Shown here: piece after piece, positions 8,470 through 16,424 of the stretch
Numbering within the stretch: position 1 is the stretch's first letter
How the letters are laid out: every line of letters begins with the position of its first letter
Source: JAUILH01 sp964230215
GTDB taxonomy: Bacteria > Bacteroidota > Bacteroidia > Flavobacteriales_D > JAUILH01
NCBI GenBank assembly: GCA_964230215.1
Contig: CAXRGQ010000014.1
Location: 186,001 to 250,000, forward strand
DNA length: 64,000 nucleotides
Direction: 5' to 3'
Notes under the pieces: generated by a model
The model's database searches: none
What the model was told of the DNA's origin: nothing
Seen by the model: only the letters and a program-made list of their open reading frames with translations
Made by a program: the position numbers and the translations under genes

Positions 8470-8928
8470 ATGTTTAAGGGAGACAGATTATATAATTCAA
8501 AGGAGGTTGCTCCACTAAAGCCACTGGACTATCCGGTGAAGATTCTCTTGGCTTGGGGTGAAGCCATTCAGGGTAACGCAAAAGTGCGCAATTGGCTTAT
8601 AAAAAATGGCTATAAGGAGCTCGGTTTATTTTGTCATGCCCTTCGTAACAGTGATGAAGCTAAGATTTGGCTCGCAAAAAATGGTTACGCCCATTTAGGC
8701 GCTCTAATTAATGGGGGAGAGGGGAATGCAAAAGCAATAGAGTGGTTGTTTTTAAACGGCTACGACATTCTAGCAAACATGGCCAGAACCATAGACAGAG
8801 ACGCCGAAGGCTTCAATTGGTTAATAGAAAACGACCACCGCATTTTTGCAGGGCTCGCCAAAAAAATGAAAGTAGTGAAGGACATTATTGATGATGACAA
8901 TAATGATCCTCATATGATTAGGTTTTAG
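8470..8928 (+). CDS. Hypothetical protein of four exact 25-residue helical repeats
   Basis: Family not recognised. The 152-residue protein has four copies of a repeat anchored by a Trp-Leu pair: Trp42, Trp67, Trp92 and Trp117 are spaced exactly 25 residues apart, three followed by NGY (WLIKNGY, WLAKNGY, WLFLNGY) and the last by a decayed version (WLIENDH). Each unit continues with a short hydrophobic helix (ELGLFCHAL, HLGALI, ILANMA, IFAGLA). This suggests a small alpha-solenoid, probably a protein-binding scaffold in the cytoplasm; there is no signal peptide or membrane segment. It starts 34 bases after mutB and may be cotranscribed, but no functional link is shown. Confidence 0.75.
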   Translation: MFKGDRLYNSKEVAPLKPLDYPVKILLAWGEAIQGNAKVRNWLIKNGYKELGLFCHALRNSDEAKIWLAKNGYAHLGALINGGEGNAKAIEWLFLNGYDILANMARTIDRDAEGFNWLIENDHRIFAGLAKKMKVVKDIIDDDNNDPHMIRF

Positions 8929-9011
8929 GTGGGGGGATAGGCTCTTGGGGATGAGATTAGAAACCATTAGATAAAAGGATAATGCACCATATATGAAGAA
9001 TTATAAAAAAA

Positions 9012-9209
9012 ATGGGTAGGGAAGATTTTTTGCAGTTTTTCAGAAATGATGAAAAACTAAATCAACTTACACCAGATGATAGAATTGAAATATTTAGAAC
9101 TATTCTCCTTGGTAACTCCGATTTTACAAAAGAACTTTTAGAAGATGTATTGTCTGATTATTCTGTATCAAATCTAAAAGTTATAACAGTAGGAAATGGC
9201 GAAAAATAG
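9012..9209 (+). CDS. Small acidic hypothetical protein upstream of the Nudix-helicase locus
   Basis: A 65-residue open frame after an A-rich leader. The product is acidic and probably helical, with DDRIEIFRTILLG and FTKELLEDVLSDY. No family is recognised. It lies 117 bases upstream of the Nudix gene on the same strand and may belong to that accessory block. The stretch around it is AT-rich and lacks the tight packing of the neighbouring housekeeping genes. It could be a remnant or a small regulator. Confidence 0.45.
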   Translation: MGREDFLQFFRNDEKLNQLTPDDRIEIFRTILLGNSDFTKELLEDVLSDYSVSNLKVITVGNGEK

Positions 9210-9326
9210 TTGAGGTTGGAAAGAAGCGATTCTTTATTAAGAAAATTATATCATTTGCGCGGTTCATGCTCAAGCACTAACTTTACTTAATCATGATCAA
9301 TAAGTACAACAATACAACCACATTTA

Positions 9327-9722
9327 ATGAAGAAAATTGAAGTCGTTGCGGGAGTTATATTTTTTGAAGACTCAATTCTATGCGTTCAAAGACCAAAAAA
9401 CAAACTCCATTACATTTCAGAGAAATATGAATTTCCTGGTGGTAAAATAGAACAAGGAGAAACCAAAGAAGAGGCATTGCACCGAGAACTATTGGAGGAG
9501 TTGAGTGCTTCAACAAAAATAAAATCTTTCTTTTCGACTGTTGTTCATGAATACCCCGATTTTGAACTAACCATGCACAGCTATATATGCGAAATTGATT
9601 CCAAAGAAATTACTCTACATGAACATATAGATCAAAAGTGGCTTAAAATAGATCAGCTCGAGACTTTAGATTGGGCTGAAGCGGATATTCCTCTAGTTGA
9701 AAAATTACTTTCGAATGGATGA
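9327..9722 (+). CDS. Nudix (MutT-like) nucleoside-triphosphate pyrophosphohydrolase
   Basis: A 131-residue Nudix hydrolase. The Nudix box is complete: Gly39, Glu45, Arg53-Glu54 and Glu57-Glu58 match GX5EX7REUXEE, the Mg-binding catalytic helix. The start VVAGVIFFEDSILCVQRP and the overall length fit the MutT/(deoxy)NTP pyrophosphatase group, which cleaves NTPs or oxidised dNTPs to the monophosphate and pyrophosphate; the substrate is not readable. The 3' end overlaps the start of the large helicase gene (ATGGATGA), so the two are translationally coupled and probably act together. In this context a nucleotide-sensing or nucleotide-degrading role in a conflict system is as likely as sanitising oxidised dNTPs. 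Confidence 0.9.
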   Translation: MKKIEVVAGVIFFEDSILCVQRPKNKLHYISEKYEFPGGKIEQGETKEEALHRELLEELSASTKIKSFFSTVVHEYPDFELTMHSYICEIDSKEITLHEHIDQKWLKIDQLETLDWAEADIPLVEKLLSNG

Positions 9723-12700
9723 TCTTAAAAGTTTTAATGCGAGTTTACAAACAGGATTCGTAGACAAATCCATTTTATCTAGTATAAACTATCAGCCTGA
9801 ATTAATTGTCAATCAAAAGAAACCACCAAAAAAGGTTCTTACAACAATTCTCCACGAGTTTGAAAATTGCTCGGAATTTTTTATTTCGGTTGCTTTTGTA
9901 ACAACAAGTGGAGTAGCTGCTATAATTAATAAATTAAAAGAGCTTGAAAACCGGAATATTAAAGGTGAAATTTTAGTTTCTCAATACCTGAACTTTACGC
10001 AACCTGAAGCGCTTAAAAGACTTCTGAAGTTTAAAAACATTGAACTGAGAATTGCTACTACAGGAAATGTACATAGTAAAGGATATATTTTTAAAGCCAA
10101 CCAACACTTCAACTTAATTGTTGGCAGTAGTAACCTGACTGCGCAGGCGTTATCTACCAATAAAGAATGGAACATTAAAGTCTCAGCATTAGATCAGAGT
10201 GGTATTGTCGAAAAGGTACTAAGTGAGTTCAAATCTAATTTTAACAAGGGAATACCTGTTACCACTGATTACATATCTACTTATGAAGATGTCTATCTTA
10301 GTCAGTTAGTTTCAAGTCAAAAAATCTTAGACGATAGGCAAAAATCATCTGAGCGGGTAATTAGTCCTAATGCAATGCAAAAAGAAGCATTGGAAAATCT
10401 TAGGAATTTGAGAGCTGATGATAAAAACAAAGCCTTAATCATTTCGGCAACAGGAACTGGAAAAACGTATTTGTCAGCATTCGATTCTAAAGCTTTTAAC
10501 CCCAGAAAATTGCTTTTCGTAGTTCATCGATTGACAATTGCCAGAGACGCACTAAATACATTTAGAAATGTATTCGGCAGCGATAAAACAATGGGGTTAT
10601 ATTCAGGTAATCAACGGGATTTGGATTGTGATTTTGTGTTCTCAACTATTCAAACTATTTCAAAAGCAAATCATCTTGATAATTTCGCTAAAGATCACTT
10701 TGACTACATTATAATCGATGAAACTCACAGATCTGGTGCTGATTCATATTTGCGACTGCTTGAGCACTTTGAGCCAAAGTTCTTGTTGGGAATGACAGCT
10801 ACGCCTGAACGGACTGATGGTAACGATATTTTTAAACTATTTGATCACAACATTGGTTATGAAATCCGATTAAGTAGAGCAATGGAAGAAGATATGCTTA
10901 GTTCATTTCACTACTACGGCGTTTCTGATTTATCGATTGACAACGTTGCAGTAGATAGGAAATCAGACTTTAGATATTTAGTTTCAAATGAGCGCGTTGA
11001 ACGTATTATCGAGCATGCAGAGTTCTATGGCAGTGACAATGGAATAACGAGAGGTTTGATTTTTTGTTCAAGAAAGGATGAAGCAATTGAGCTATCGGAG
11101 TTGTTGAGCTCAAAAGGTCTTAAAACTATAGCCTTAACAGGAGATGATTCTGAAGAAGATAGAGCAAAAGCAATTGAAAGATTAGAATCTGATAACCTGG
11201 GTGAGAAGCTCGATTATATCTTAACTGTTGATATTTTCAATGAGGGGATTGATATTCCAAAAATTAATCAAATAATAATGCTCCGCCCTACAGATTCGGC
11301 TATTGTTTTTATTCAACAACTAGGGAGAGGTCTAAGAAAGACTGAGGGTAAGAGCTATTTAACAGTTATCGATTTTATTGGAAATTACGAAAATAACTAC
11401 CTCATACCGATAGCCTTATATGGAGATACATCATACAATAAAGACTCATTGAGGAAATTGCTAACCGAGGTTAATAGAATGATCCCGGGGGCATCCACAA
11501 TCAACTTTGATGAAATCACAAAAGAGAAAATTTATCAATCCATTGACTCGGCTAATATGCAATTGTATGCTGACTTAAAAAAGGATTATAACCTATTGAA
11601 GTTCAAGTTGGGTAGAACACCGATGATGATGGATTTTATTCATCATGGGGCCCGTGATCCTTTCTTATACGTGGATTACGCTAATTCCTTTTATAACTTT
11701 TTCTTAAAAGTAGAGAAAGTACTAAGCCCAAATTTGTCAAATTATCAGGTGAAATTATTAGAACTTTTTTCCAAAGAAATTAACAACTCAAAACGAATCG
11801 AAGAAAGTCTCATACTTAAAACACTTCTAGACTCGGAAGAACTTTCAGTGAATCAATTGAAAGAAATGGTGCAAAGCAATTATCAGTATACTGTTTCTGA
11901 TGAAACGATTAACTCTTGTGTTTTTAATTTGAATTTTGAGTTCATTCGTGAAAAGAAAAACGGCAAGATGCTCTCTGCTAAAGAGATATATGATATTAAT
12001 TTTCTTAGAATTGTAGATGGTTATTTTGTTATAACAAACGAATTTAAGAAACACTTAAGCCATCCAGATTTTTGGCGTTATCTAAATGATTCCGTGTCAT
12101 ATTCTATTTACGAATTTGACAGATTGTTTGACGCTGAAAATTGGTGCAATGGATTTGTGCTTTACAGGAAATACTCACGAAAAGATGTGTTTCGAATATT
12201 GAATGTTCGAGAAAACCCGGTTGCACAAAACGTTGGAGGTTATCTAGTAAGTCCGAATAATGACCACTGTCCTATTTTTGTAAACTATCACAAAGAAGAT
12301 CACATTGCGGAGTCAATAAAGTATGAGGATGAGTTTTTAAATAACAAGGAATTTAATTGGATGTCAAAGTCCAAGCGAACAATAAAGAGTAAAGATGTTC
12401 AGTCTATATTAGGTAGCAATGGGCCTATACGACTTCCTCTCTTCATCAAGAAAAATAATGATGAAGGACTGGACTTTTATTACATGGGTGACGTTATGCC
12501 AGATGTGGATCAAGTTGAGCAGTCGACTATGATCAACGATAATGGAAAGAAACTTCCTGTAGTTAAAATAAAGTTTGATTTGGTTAACCCTGTATCAGCT
12601 AGCATGTATGATTATTTACATGAAAAGCCAAAAACCAGGGTTACTAATGACAATGGTAAAGGCAAAATCATTCCGATTCAGCATAGATCTGGTAAGGTAG

Positions 12701-13149
12701 AAGACCTAAGAAATCCAATACCATTATATGACTTCTATGCTGCAGCGGGCACGTTCAGTGAATTACAATCTGAAAAGGATTTTACATTAATTGAAGGCCC
12801 AGATAATATATCAAGCAACGACTATTTTGCGTGCAAAATTATTGGTGAATCAATGAATAGAGTTATTCCTAATGGTTCCATTTGTCTTTTCAAACGATAT
12901 ACAGGTGGATCAAGGAATGGTAAAATAGTGTTGGTTGAAAACAGAGAGATTCATGACCCTGATTTTAACTCAGCATTTACTGTAAAAACATATTCAAGCG
13001 AAAAAATAGTCACAGATGATAAGTGGGAGCATACAAACATTGTTCTGAGACCTAACTCCTACGACAGTTCGTATAAAGAAATAATCATTACTGAAGAGAA
13101 TTCAGCAGCAATGAGAGTCATTGGTGAGTTTGTGCAAATTCTGAAATAA
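9715..13149 (+). CDS. PLD nuclease-SF2 helicase-DUF3427-like protein with C-terminal LexA-type S24 domain
   Basis: A 1144-residue multidomain protein, numbered from the ATG at 9715 that overlaps the Nudix stop; an ATG at 9697 is a less likely start. Domains in order: a PLD-like nuclease (about 40-190) with H120-S-K122 and GSSNLT but no clear downstream Asp; an SF2 ATPase with Walker A ATGTGKT (245-251) and DETH at 335-338; a helicase C lobe with QQLGRGLRK at 534-542; a long DUF3427-like region (about 600-980); and an S24/LexA-like domain (about 1003-1144) with an Ala-Gly site in YAAAG (Ala1011-Gly1012), GESM with Ser1046, and FTVK with Lys1091. Ala to Ser spacing is 35, as in LexA (Ala84, Ser119). 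The DNA-degrading and remodelling role is from family knowledge; self-cleavage is inferred. Confidence 0.85.
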   Translation: MDDLKSFNASLQTGFVDKSILSSINYQPELIVNQKKPPKKVLTTILHEFENCSEFFISVAFVTTSGVAAIINKLKELENRNIKGEILVSQYLNFTQPEALKRLLKFKNIELRIATTGNVHSKGYIFKANQHFNLIVGSSNLTAQALSTNKEWNIKVSALDQSGIVEKVLSEFKSNFNKGIPVTTDYISTYEDVYLSQLVSSQKILDDRQKSSERVISPNAMQKEALENLRNLRADDKNKALIISATGTGKTYLSAFDSKAFNPRKLLFVVHRLTIARDALNTFRNVFGSDKTMGLYSGNQRDLDCDFVFSTIQTISKANHLDNFAKDHFDYIIIDETHRSGADSYLRLLEHFEPKFLLGMTATPERTDGNDIFKLFDHNIGYEIRLSRAMEEDMLSSFHYYGVSDLSIDNVAVDRKSDFRYLVSNERVERIIEHAEFYGSDNGITRGLIFCSRKDEAIELSELLSSKGLKTIALTGDDSEEDRAKAIERLESDNLGEKLDYILTVDIFNEGIDIPKINQIIMLRPTDSAIVFIQQLGRGLRKTEGKSYLTVIDFIGNYENNYLIPIALYGDTSYNKDSLRKLLTEVNRMIPGASTINFDEITKEKIYQSIDSANMQLYADLKKDYNLLKFKLGRTPMMMDFIHHGARDPFLYVDYANSFYNFFLKVEKVLSPNLSNYQVKLLELFSKEINNSKRIEESLILKTLLDSEELSVNQLKEMVQSNYQYTVSDETINSCVFNLNFEFIREKKNGKMLSAKEIYDINFLRIVDGYFVITNEFKKHLSHPDFWRYLNDSVSYSIYEFDRLFDAENWCNGFVLYRKYSRKDVFRILNVRENPVAQNVGGYLVSPNNDHCPIFVNYHKEDHIAESIKYEDEFLNNKEFNWMSKSKRTIKSKDVQSILGSNGPIRLPLFIKKNNDEGLDFYYMGDVMPDVDQVEQSTMINDNGKKLPVVKIKFDLVNPVSASMYDYLHEKPKTRVTNDNGKGKIIPIQHRSGKVEDLRNPIPLYDFYAAAGTFSELQSEKDFTLIEGPDNISSNDYFACKIIGESMNRVIPNGSICLFKRYTGGSRNGKIVLVENREIHDPDFNSAFTVKTYSSEKIVTDDKWEHTNIVLRPNSYDSSYKEIIITEENSAAMRVIGEFVQILK

Positions 13150-13228
13150 GAAAGAATTCCTAATCTTCTTGTTATAAGAGTCGCGTCTAAAAAACTCTAA
13201 ATGCGTTAAGCCAATAACTACTTTACGA

Positions 13229-13756
13229 CTACTCCCCACCCTTAAACGTCTGCGCAATCTTCATCAGCTCCTTGGCTCTTGCCTCATCCATAATAGGGTC
13301 AAAAGGCGTATCTCCTTCGCCTTCTAAAATATAATTACCGCCTTTTGGATTCTTTTTAATGACAAAGAAGTTCCAACCTTCTGACTCAATCTCATCTTTG
13401 AAACTCTTACGCACTTGCTTTATGAAGATGTAATCTTCTCCAACATCTAGGATAGTTCTGGTTGTATTAATGCGTTCTGGATTTTCATTCAAGTCTTTAT
13501 AAATATCATCAATAGTCTTTTGAGTAGGACAAATACTAATACGATTATCATCGCTAAACTTAATAATTGAACATTCAAATTCACCTTCGTCGTTGTGTGT
13601 GTGGCTAACATGATCACCCTTTGCATCCGGTGCTTCAATTGTCCCTTTTACGTCTGCAGTGTCAACTTTGCGCGCTTCAGCTTCTTCATCTCCTCCGCAT
13701 GAAGCAAGTGCAAGCGTTAATCCAATTCCAAGTGTAATTATCAGATTCTTCATCAT
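13229..13756 (-). CDS. Hypothetical lipoprotein
   Basis: Lipoprotein signal with a lipobox LASC (Cys20) after a hydrophobic core, followed by an acidic linker (GGDEEAEAR). The mature 155 residues contain a His-rich patch (DHVSHTHND) near residues 48-56, FECSIIKFSDDN and ISICPTQKTIDDIY. Two mature cysteines (FEC, ISIC) may form a disulfide or bind metal with the His patch, which is speculation. No family recognised. It is convergent with the helicase gene and divergent from the ATPase gene at 13926. ATG codons at 13756 and 13753 are both possible starts. Confidence 0.7.
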   Translation of the reverse strand: MMKNLIITLGIGLTLALASCGGDEEAEARKVDTADVKGTIEAPDAKGDHVSHTHNDEGEFECSIIKFSDDNRISICPTQKTIDDIYKDLNENPERINTTRTILDVGEDYIFIKQVRKSFKDEIESEGWNFFVIKKNPKGGNYILEGEGDTPFDPIMDEARAKELMKIAQTFKGGE

Positions 13757-13874
13757 AACTAATTTTAAGTAAAAATAAGAAAAGCTTTTATTGATAATCC
13801 AAGTACTGTGTAATTAGATATTTGTTTGTGTAAAAACAAACTTAAAACCTACAAAAACGTAAAAATAGATAGAA

Positions 13875-13902
13875 TTGAATCTATTTAAAAACACTATATT
13901 TG
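13875..13902 (+). promoter_or_regulatory. Bacteroidetes-type promoter for the AAA ATPase gene
   Basis: TTG at 13875-13877, 17 bases, then TATATTTG at 13895-13902, a full match to the TAnnTTTG -7 box of Bacteroidetes. Expected transcription start is about 15-20 bases before the GTG at 13926, which supports that start codon. Confidence 0.7.
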
Positions 13903-13925
13903 TAGATATAAATAAAATCTAACTG

Positions 13926-15368
13926 GTGAACAACCTTATTCCAACAGACAAAATCATAGAACGCCTTCGTTATGAAAATCCATGGTGGGTAACCAAAGAG
14001 ATTCCCAGTACCTATAGCTCAATGTCAAAGCGATTGTACTTTGATCTGTTTTATCCATTTGTTACTGAAAGGAGCATAAAAAGAGCGCTTGTACTAATGG
14101 GACCGAGGAGAGTTGGAAAAACAGTAATGCTATTCCACTGTATTGACAATTTATTAAACGATGATGTAGATCCTCAGAAAATATTCTTTGTTGGCATAGA
14201 TAACCCTATTTATGTCAATTTAGGATTGGAAGAAATATTGTTGTTATGTAAAGATTCATTAGCCCTCAAGAGCTTAGAAGGTTGTTATGTGTTTTTTGAT
14301 GAAATTCAATATTTAAAAGATTGGGAAAGGCATCTAAAGGTATTGGTTGACTCATATCCAGAGACAAAGTTTGTTGTGTCAGGTTCAGCAGCTGCAGCTC
14401 TAAAATGGCACAGTGCAGAAAGCGGAGCGGGTAGATTTACGGACTTCCTTTTGCCTCCCCTTACATTTCAGGAGTATATTCATTTGAAGCAATTGGATCA
14501 TTTAATATATGACGGAGAGATTCAATACGGTGATAAAACTAGGCAATATTGCTTAACGCATGATACCAAAGAATTAAACCGAGAATTTATCAATTATCTA
14601 AATTTTGGTGGGTACCCAGAAGTCGTGTTATCAGAAAAGATACAAAGTGACATGGGTAGATATGTGAAGAACGATATTGTAGATAAAGTTCTACTCAGAG
14701 ATCTCCCGAGCTTATATGGTATAAAAGATATTCAAGAATTAAATCGATTTTTCACTTACATTGCCTACAACACGGGGAATGAATTTTCTTATGAAACCAT
14801 GTCTAAAGAGAGTGGGATACAGAAAGACACCTTAAAAAAGTATCTTGAGTATTTGGAAGCAGCCTTTTTGATTAAGGTTTTGAATAAGGTTGGAATTAAT
14901 GCCAAGAGACTTAAAAGAGTTACAAGTTTCAAAGTGTACCTGACAAATCCATCACTCCGCACCGCGTTATTTTCGCCAATTTCTGAAACAGACAGGGAAA
15001 TGGGGAACATGGTGGAAACGGCAATATTATCGCAATGGATGCACCGCGAACAGCTTGACTTGACGTATGCTCGATGGAAAGTTGGTAGAAAAGAAGGAGA
15101 GATAGATTTGGTATTGGTGGATGATAAAAACTACAAACCTGTCTGGGGAGTTGAAATAAAATGGAGTAATAGATACTACGATAAACCTAAGGACTTGAAG
15201 AGTCTAGTAAGTTTTTGCAAAGAAAATGGATTTGATTCGGCTCTAACAACAACCATTGACCAGTTCGGGGTTAAAGAAGTTCAAGATTTAAAATTCACAT
15301 TTCTCCCAGCGTCAATTTATGCATATAATATTGGAGAAATTACATTAAGAATAAAAACTAGCAACTAG
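13926..15368 (+). CDS. AAA_14/DUF4143 family ATP-binding protein
   Basis: A 480-residue ATPase of the AAA_14-DUF4143 type. Walker A is GPRRVGKT (Gly59-Thr66), Walker B is VFFDEIQ (Asp125-Glu126), followed by sensor VVSGSAA; the C-terminal DUF4143 part has IDLVLVDDKN and WGVEIKWSN, a restriction-endonuclease-like pattern (Asp, then E-x-K) often seen in this family. Members are widespread in prokaryotes, frequently horizontally moved, and have no settled function. It begins at GTG, supported by a good promoter directly upstream, and stands alone. The next gene is convergent, 15 bases away. Confidence 0.85.
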   Translation: MNNLIPTDKIIERLRYENPWWVTKEIPSTYSSMSKRLYFDLFYPFVTERSIKRALVLMGPRRVGKTVMLFHCIDNLLNDDVDPQKIFFVGIDNPIYVNLGLEEILLLCKDSLALKSLEGCYVFFDEIQYLKDWERHLKVLVDSYPETKFVVSGSAAAALKWHSAESGAGRFTDFLLPPLTFQEYIHLKQLDHLIYDGEIQYGDKTRQYCLTHDTKELNREFINYLNFGGYPEVVLSEKIQSDMGRYVKNDIVDKVLLRDLPSLYGIKDIQELNRFFTYIAYNTGNEFSYETMSKESGIQKDTLKKYLEYLEAAFLIKVLNKVGINAKRLKRVTSFKVYLTNPSLRTALFSPISETDREMGNMVETAILSQWMHREQLDLTYARWKVGRKEGEIDLVLVDDKNYKPVWGVEIKWSNRYYDKPKDLKSLVSFCKENGFDSALTTTIDQFGVKEVQDLKFTFLPASIYAYNIGEITLRIKTSN

Positions 15369-15383
15369 TAAATGTGAAGTCTT

Positions 15384-16424
15384 TTATTGATAATCCACAC
15401 ACTCTAAAAAACGTGTAGATTGTTTTCTGTTAGCACGTTTTTGCATGTTTTTGAAGATTATAACATCATCAAAGTTTAAGACCAAACTAACTTCATGTGA
15501 TCCCATACTGGCTGTTTTTAATCTACTTACAGTGAAATCAAAGCTATAAGTAAATTTAGCACGTACATCTCCAAGACGGGTGTATGCGCCTAGATTGAAT
15601 ATGAATGAGTCATAGTTTCTACCTTGGAACTTAGCATTTCTATTTCTGAACCAAAAGCCTGTGAAAATAGGATACTTCATGATGTTCGTTCCAATTTGAA
15701 AGGTGGTCATATTAGCCTGCTTTTCATAGATTACCCCTGGGGCATAAACTATTCCTTCCCACTGAATATGTGTGTTGGCGTGTAAGGTCAATTTGCGTGG
15801 TAATCTCGCTTGATCGCCCAAAAACGCGTCTTTTGGTCTAGTTAAATGATGCATTGCAAATCCAACCGTAGTTACTGCCTGATAATCTTTATAACGATTG
15901 TTAGGATTGTTGAATCTTACCACTGCACCCGCAGAAAAGTCTGGGTACATAACATTGTCCTGAGATGGAATAACGAATTGCGAACCATAAATATCTCCGT
16001 GCACTTCATCTAGCTGATCGCTGAAAACAAAATAGCTATAGTCTATGTTCTTATAGACAAAGCCTGCTGATGCCCCTAATTGAACACGAATGTTTCTCGT
16101 TTCTAACGGTCTGTAGGAGTAAGAAAAACTAGCTGAATTTGTTTTAATACGCCCTTCGCCTTCGTTGTCTGACAGTAATATAACACCTAAACCAATTTTG
16201 TTAATGGCTTCTGCATCTGCACTAAAGGTACTCGTGTTGAATTTTGAAGGAATTGGCCCCCACAGATTTCTGTAGTTAGCACTCAAATGTAATCCTCCAT
16301 TAATGGCTGTCATCCCGGGATTGTAATATAAGTGATTATTAAAGAACTGCGTGAAGTTTGGATCTTGCGAACGTGCGATATTCACAGTAAACACAAGCAG
16401 AAATATGTAGATTAATTGTCTCAT
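15384..16424 (-). CDS. PorP/SprF family T9SS-associated outer-membrane protein
   Basis: A 346-residue protein with a signal peptide (cleavage near ARSQ, residue 20) and the family hallmark QDPNFTQFFNNHLYYNPGMT right after it, followed by alternating beta strands of an outer-membrane barrel. PorP/SprF proteins are needed for secretion or surface anchoring of particular type IX cargo with type B sorting domains and are usually encoded next to that cargo. Here the start overlaps the stop of the giant adhesin gene by four bases (ATGA), the classic pair organisation, so this protein most likely serves that adhesin. Confidence 0.93.
   Translation of the reverse strand: MRQLIYIFLLVFTVNIARSQDPNFTQFFNNHLYYNPGMTAINGGLHLSANYRNLWGPIPSKFNTSTFSADAEAINKIGLGVILLSDNEGEGRIKTNSASFSYSYRPLETRNIRVQLGASAGFVYKNIDYSYFVFSDQLDEVHGDIYGSQFVIPSQDNVMYPDFSAGAVVRFNNPNNRYKDYQAVTTVGFAMHHLTRPKDAFLGDQARLPRKLTLHANTHIQWEGIVYAPGVIYEKQANMTTFQIGTNIMKYPIFTGFWFRNRNAKFQGRNYDSFIFNLGAYTRLGDVRAKFTYSFDFTVSRLKTASMGSHEVSLVLNFDDVIIFKNMQKRANRKQSTRFLECVDYQ

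Noticed and set aside
9697..9714. Helicase start at ATG 9697
   Set aside because: Possible, but the ATG at 9715 gives the compact ATGGATGA overlap common between coupled genes; the extra six residues show no conserved feature.
9700..13149. Type I or type III restriction-modification system
   Set aside because: The helicase resembles restriction translocases, but no methyltransferase or specificity subunit is nearby.
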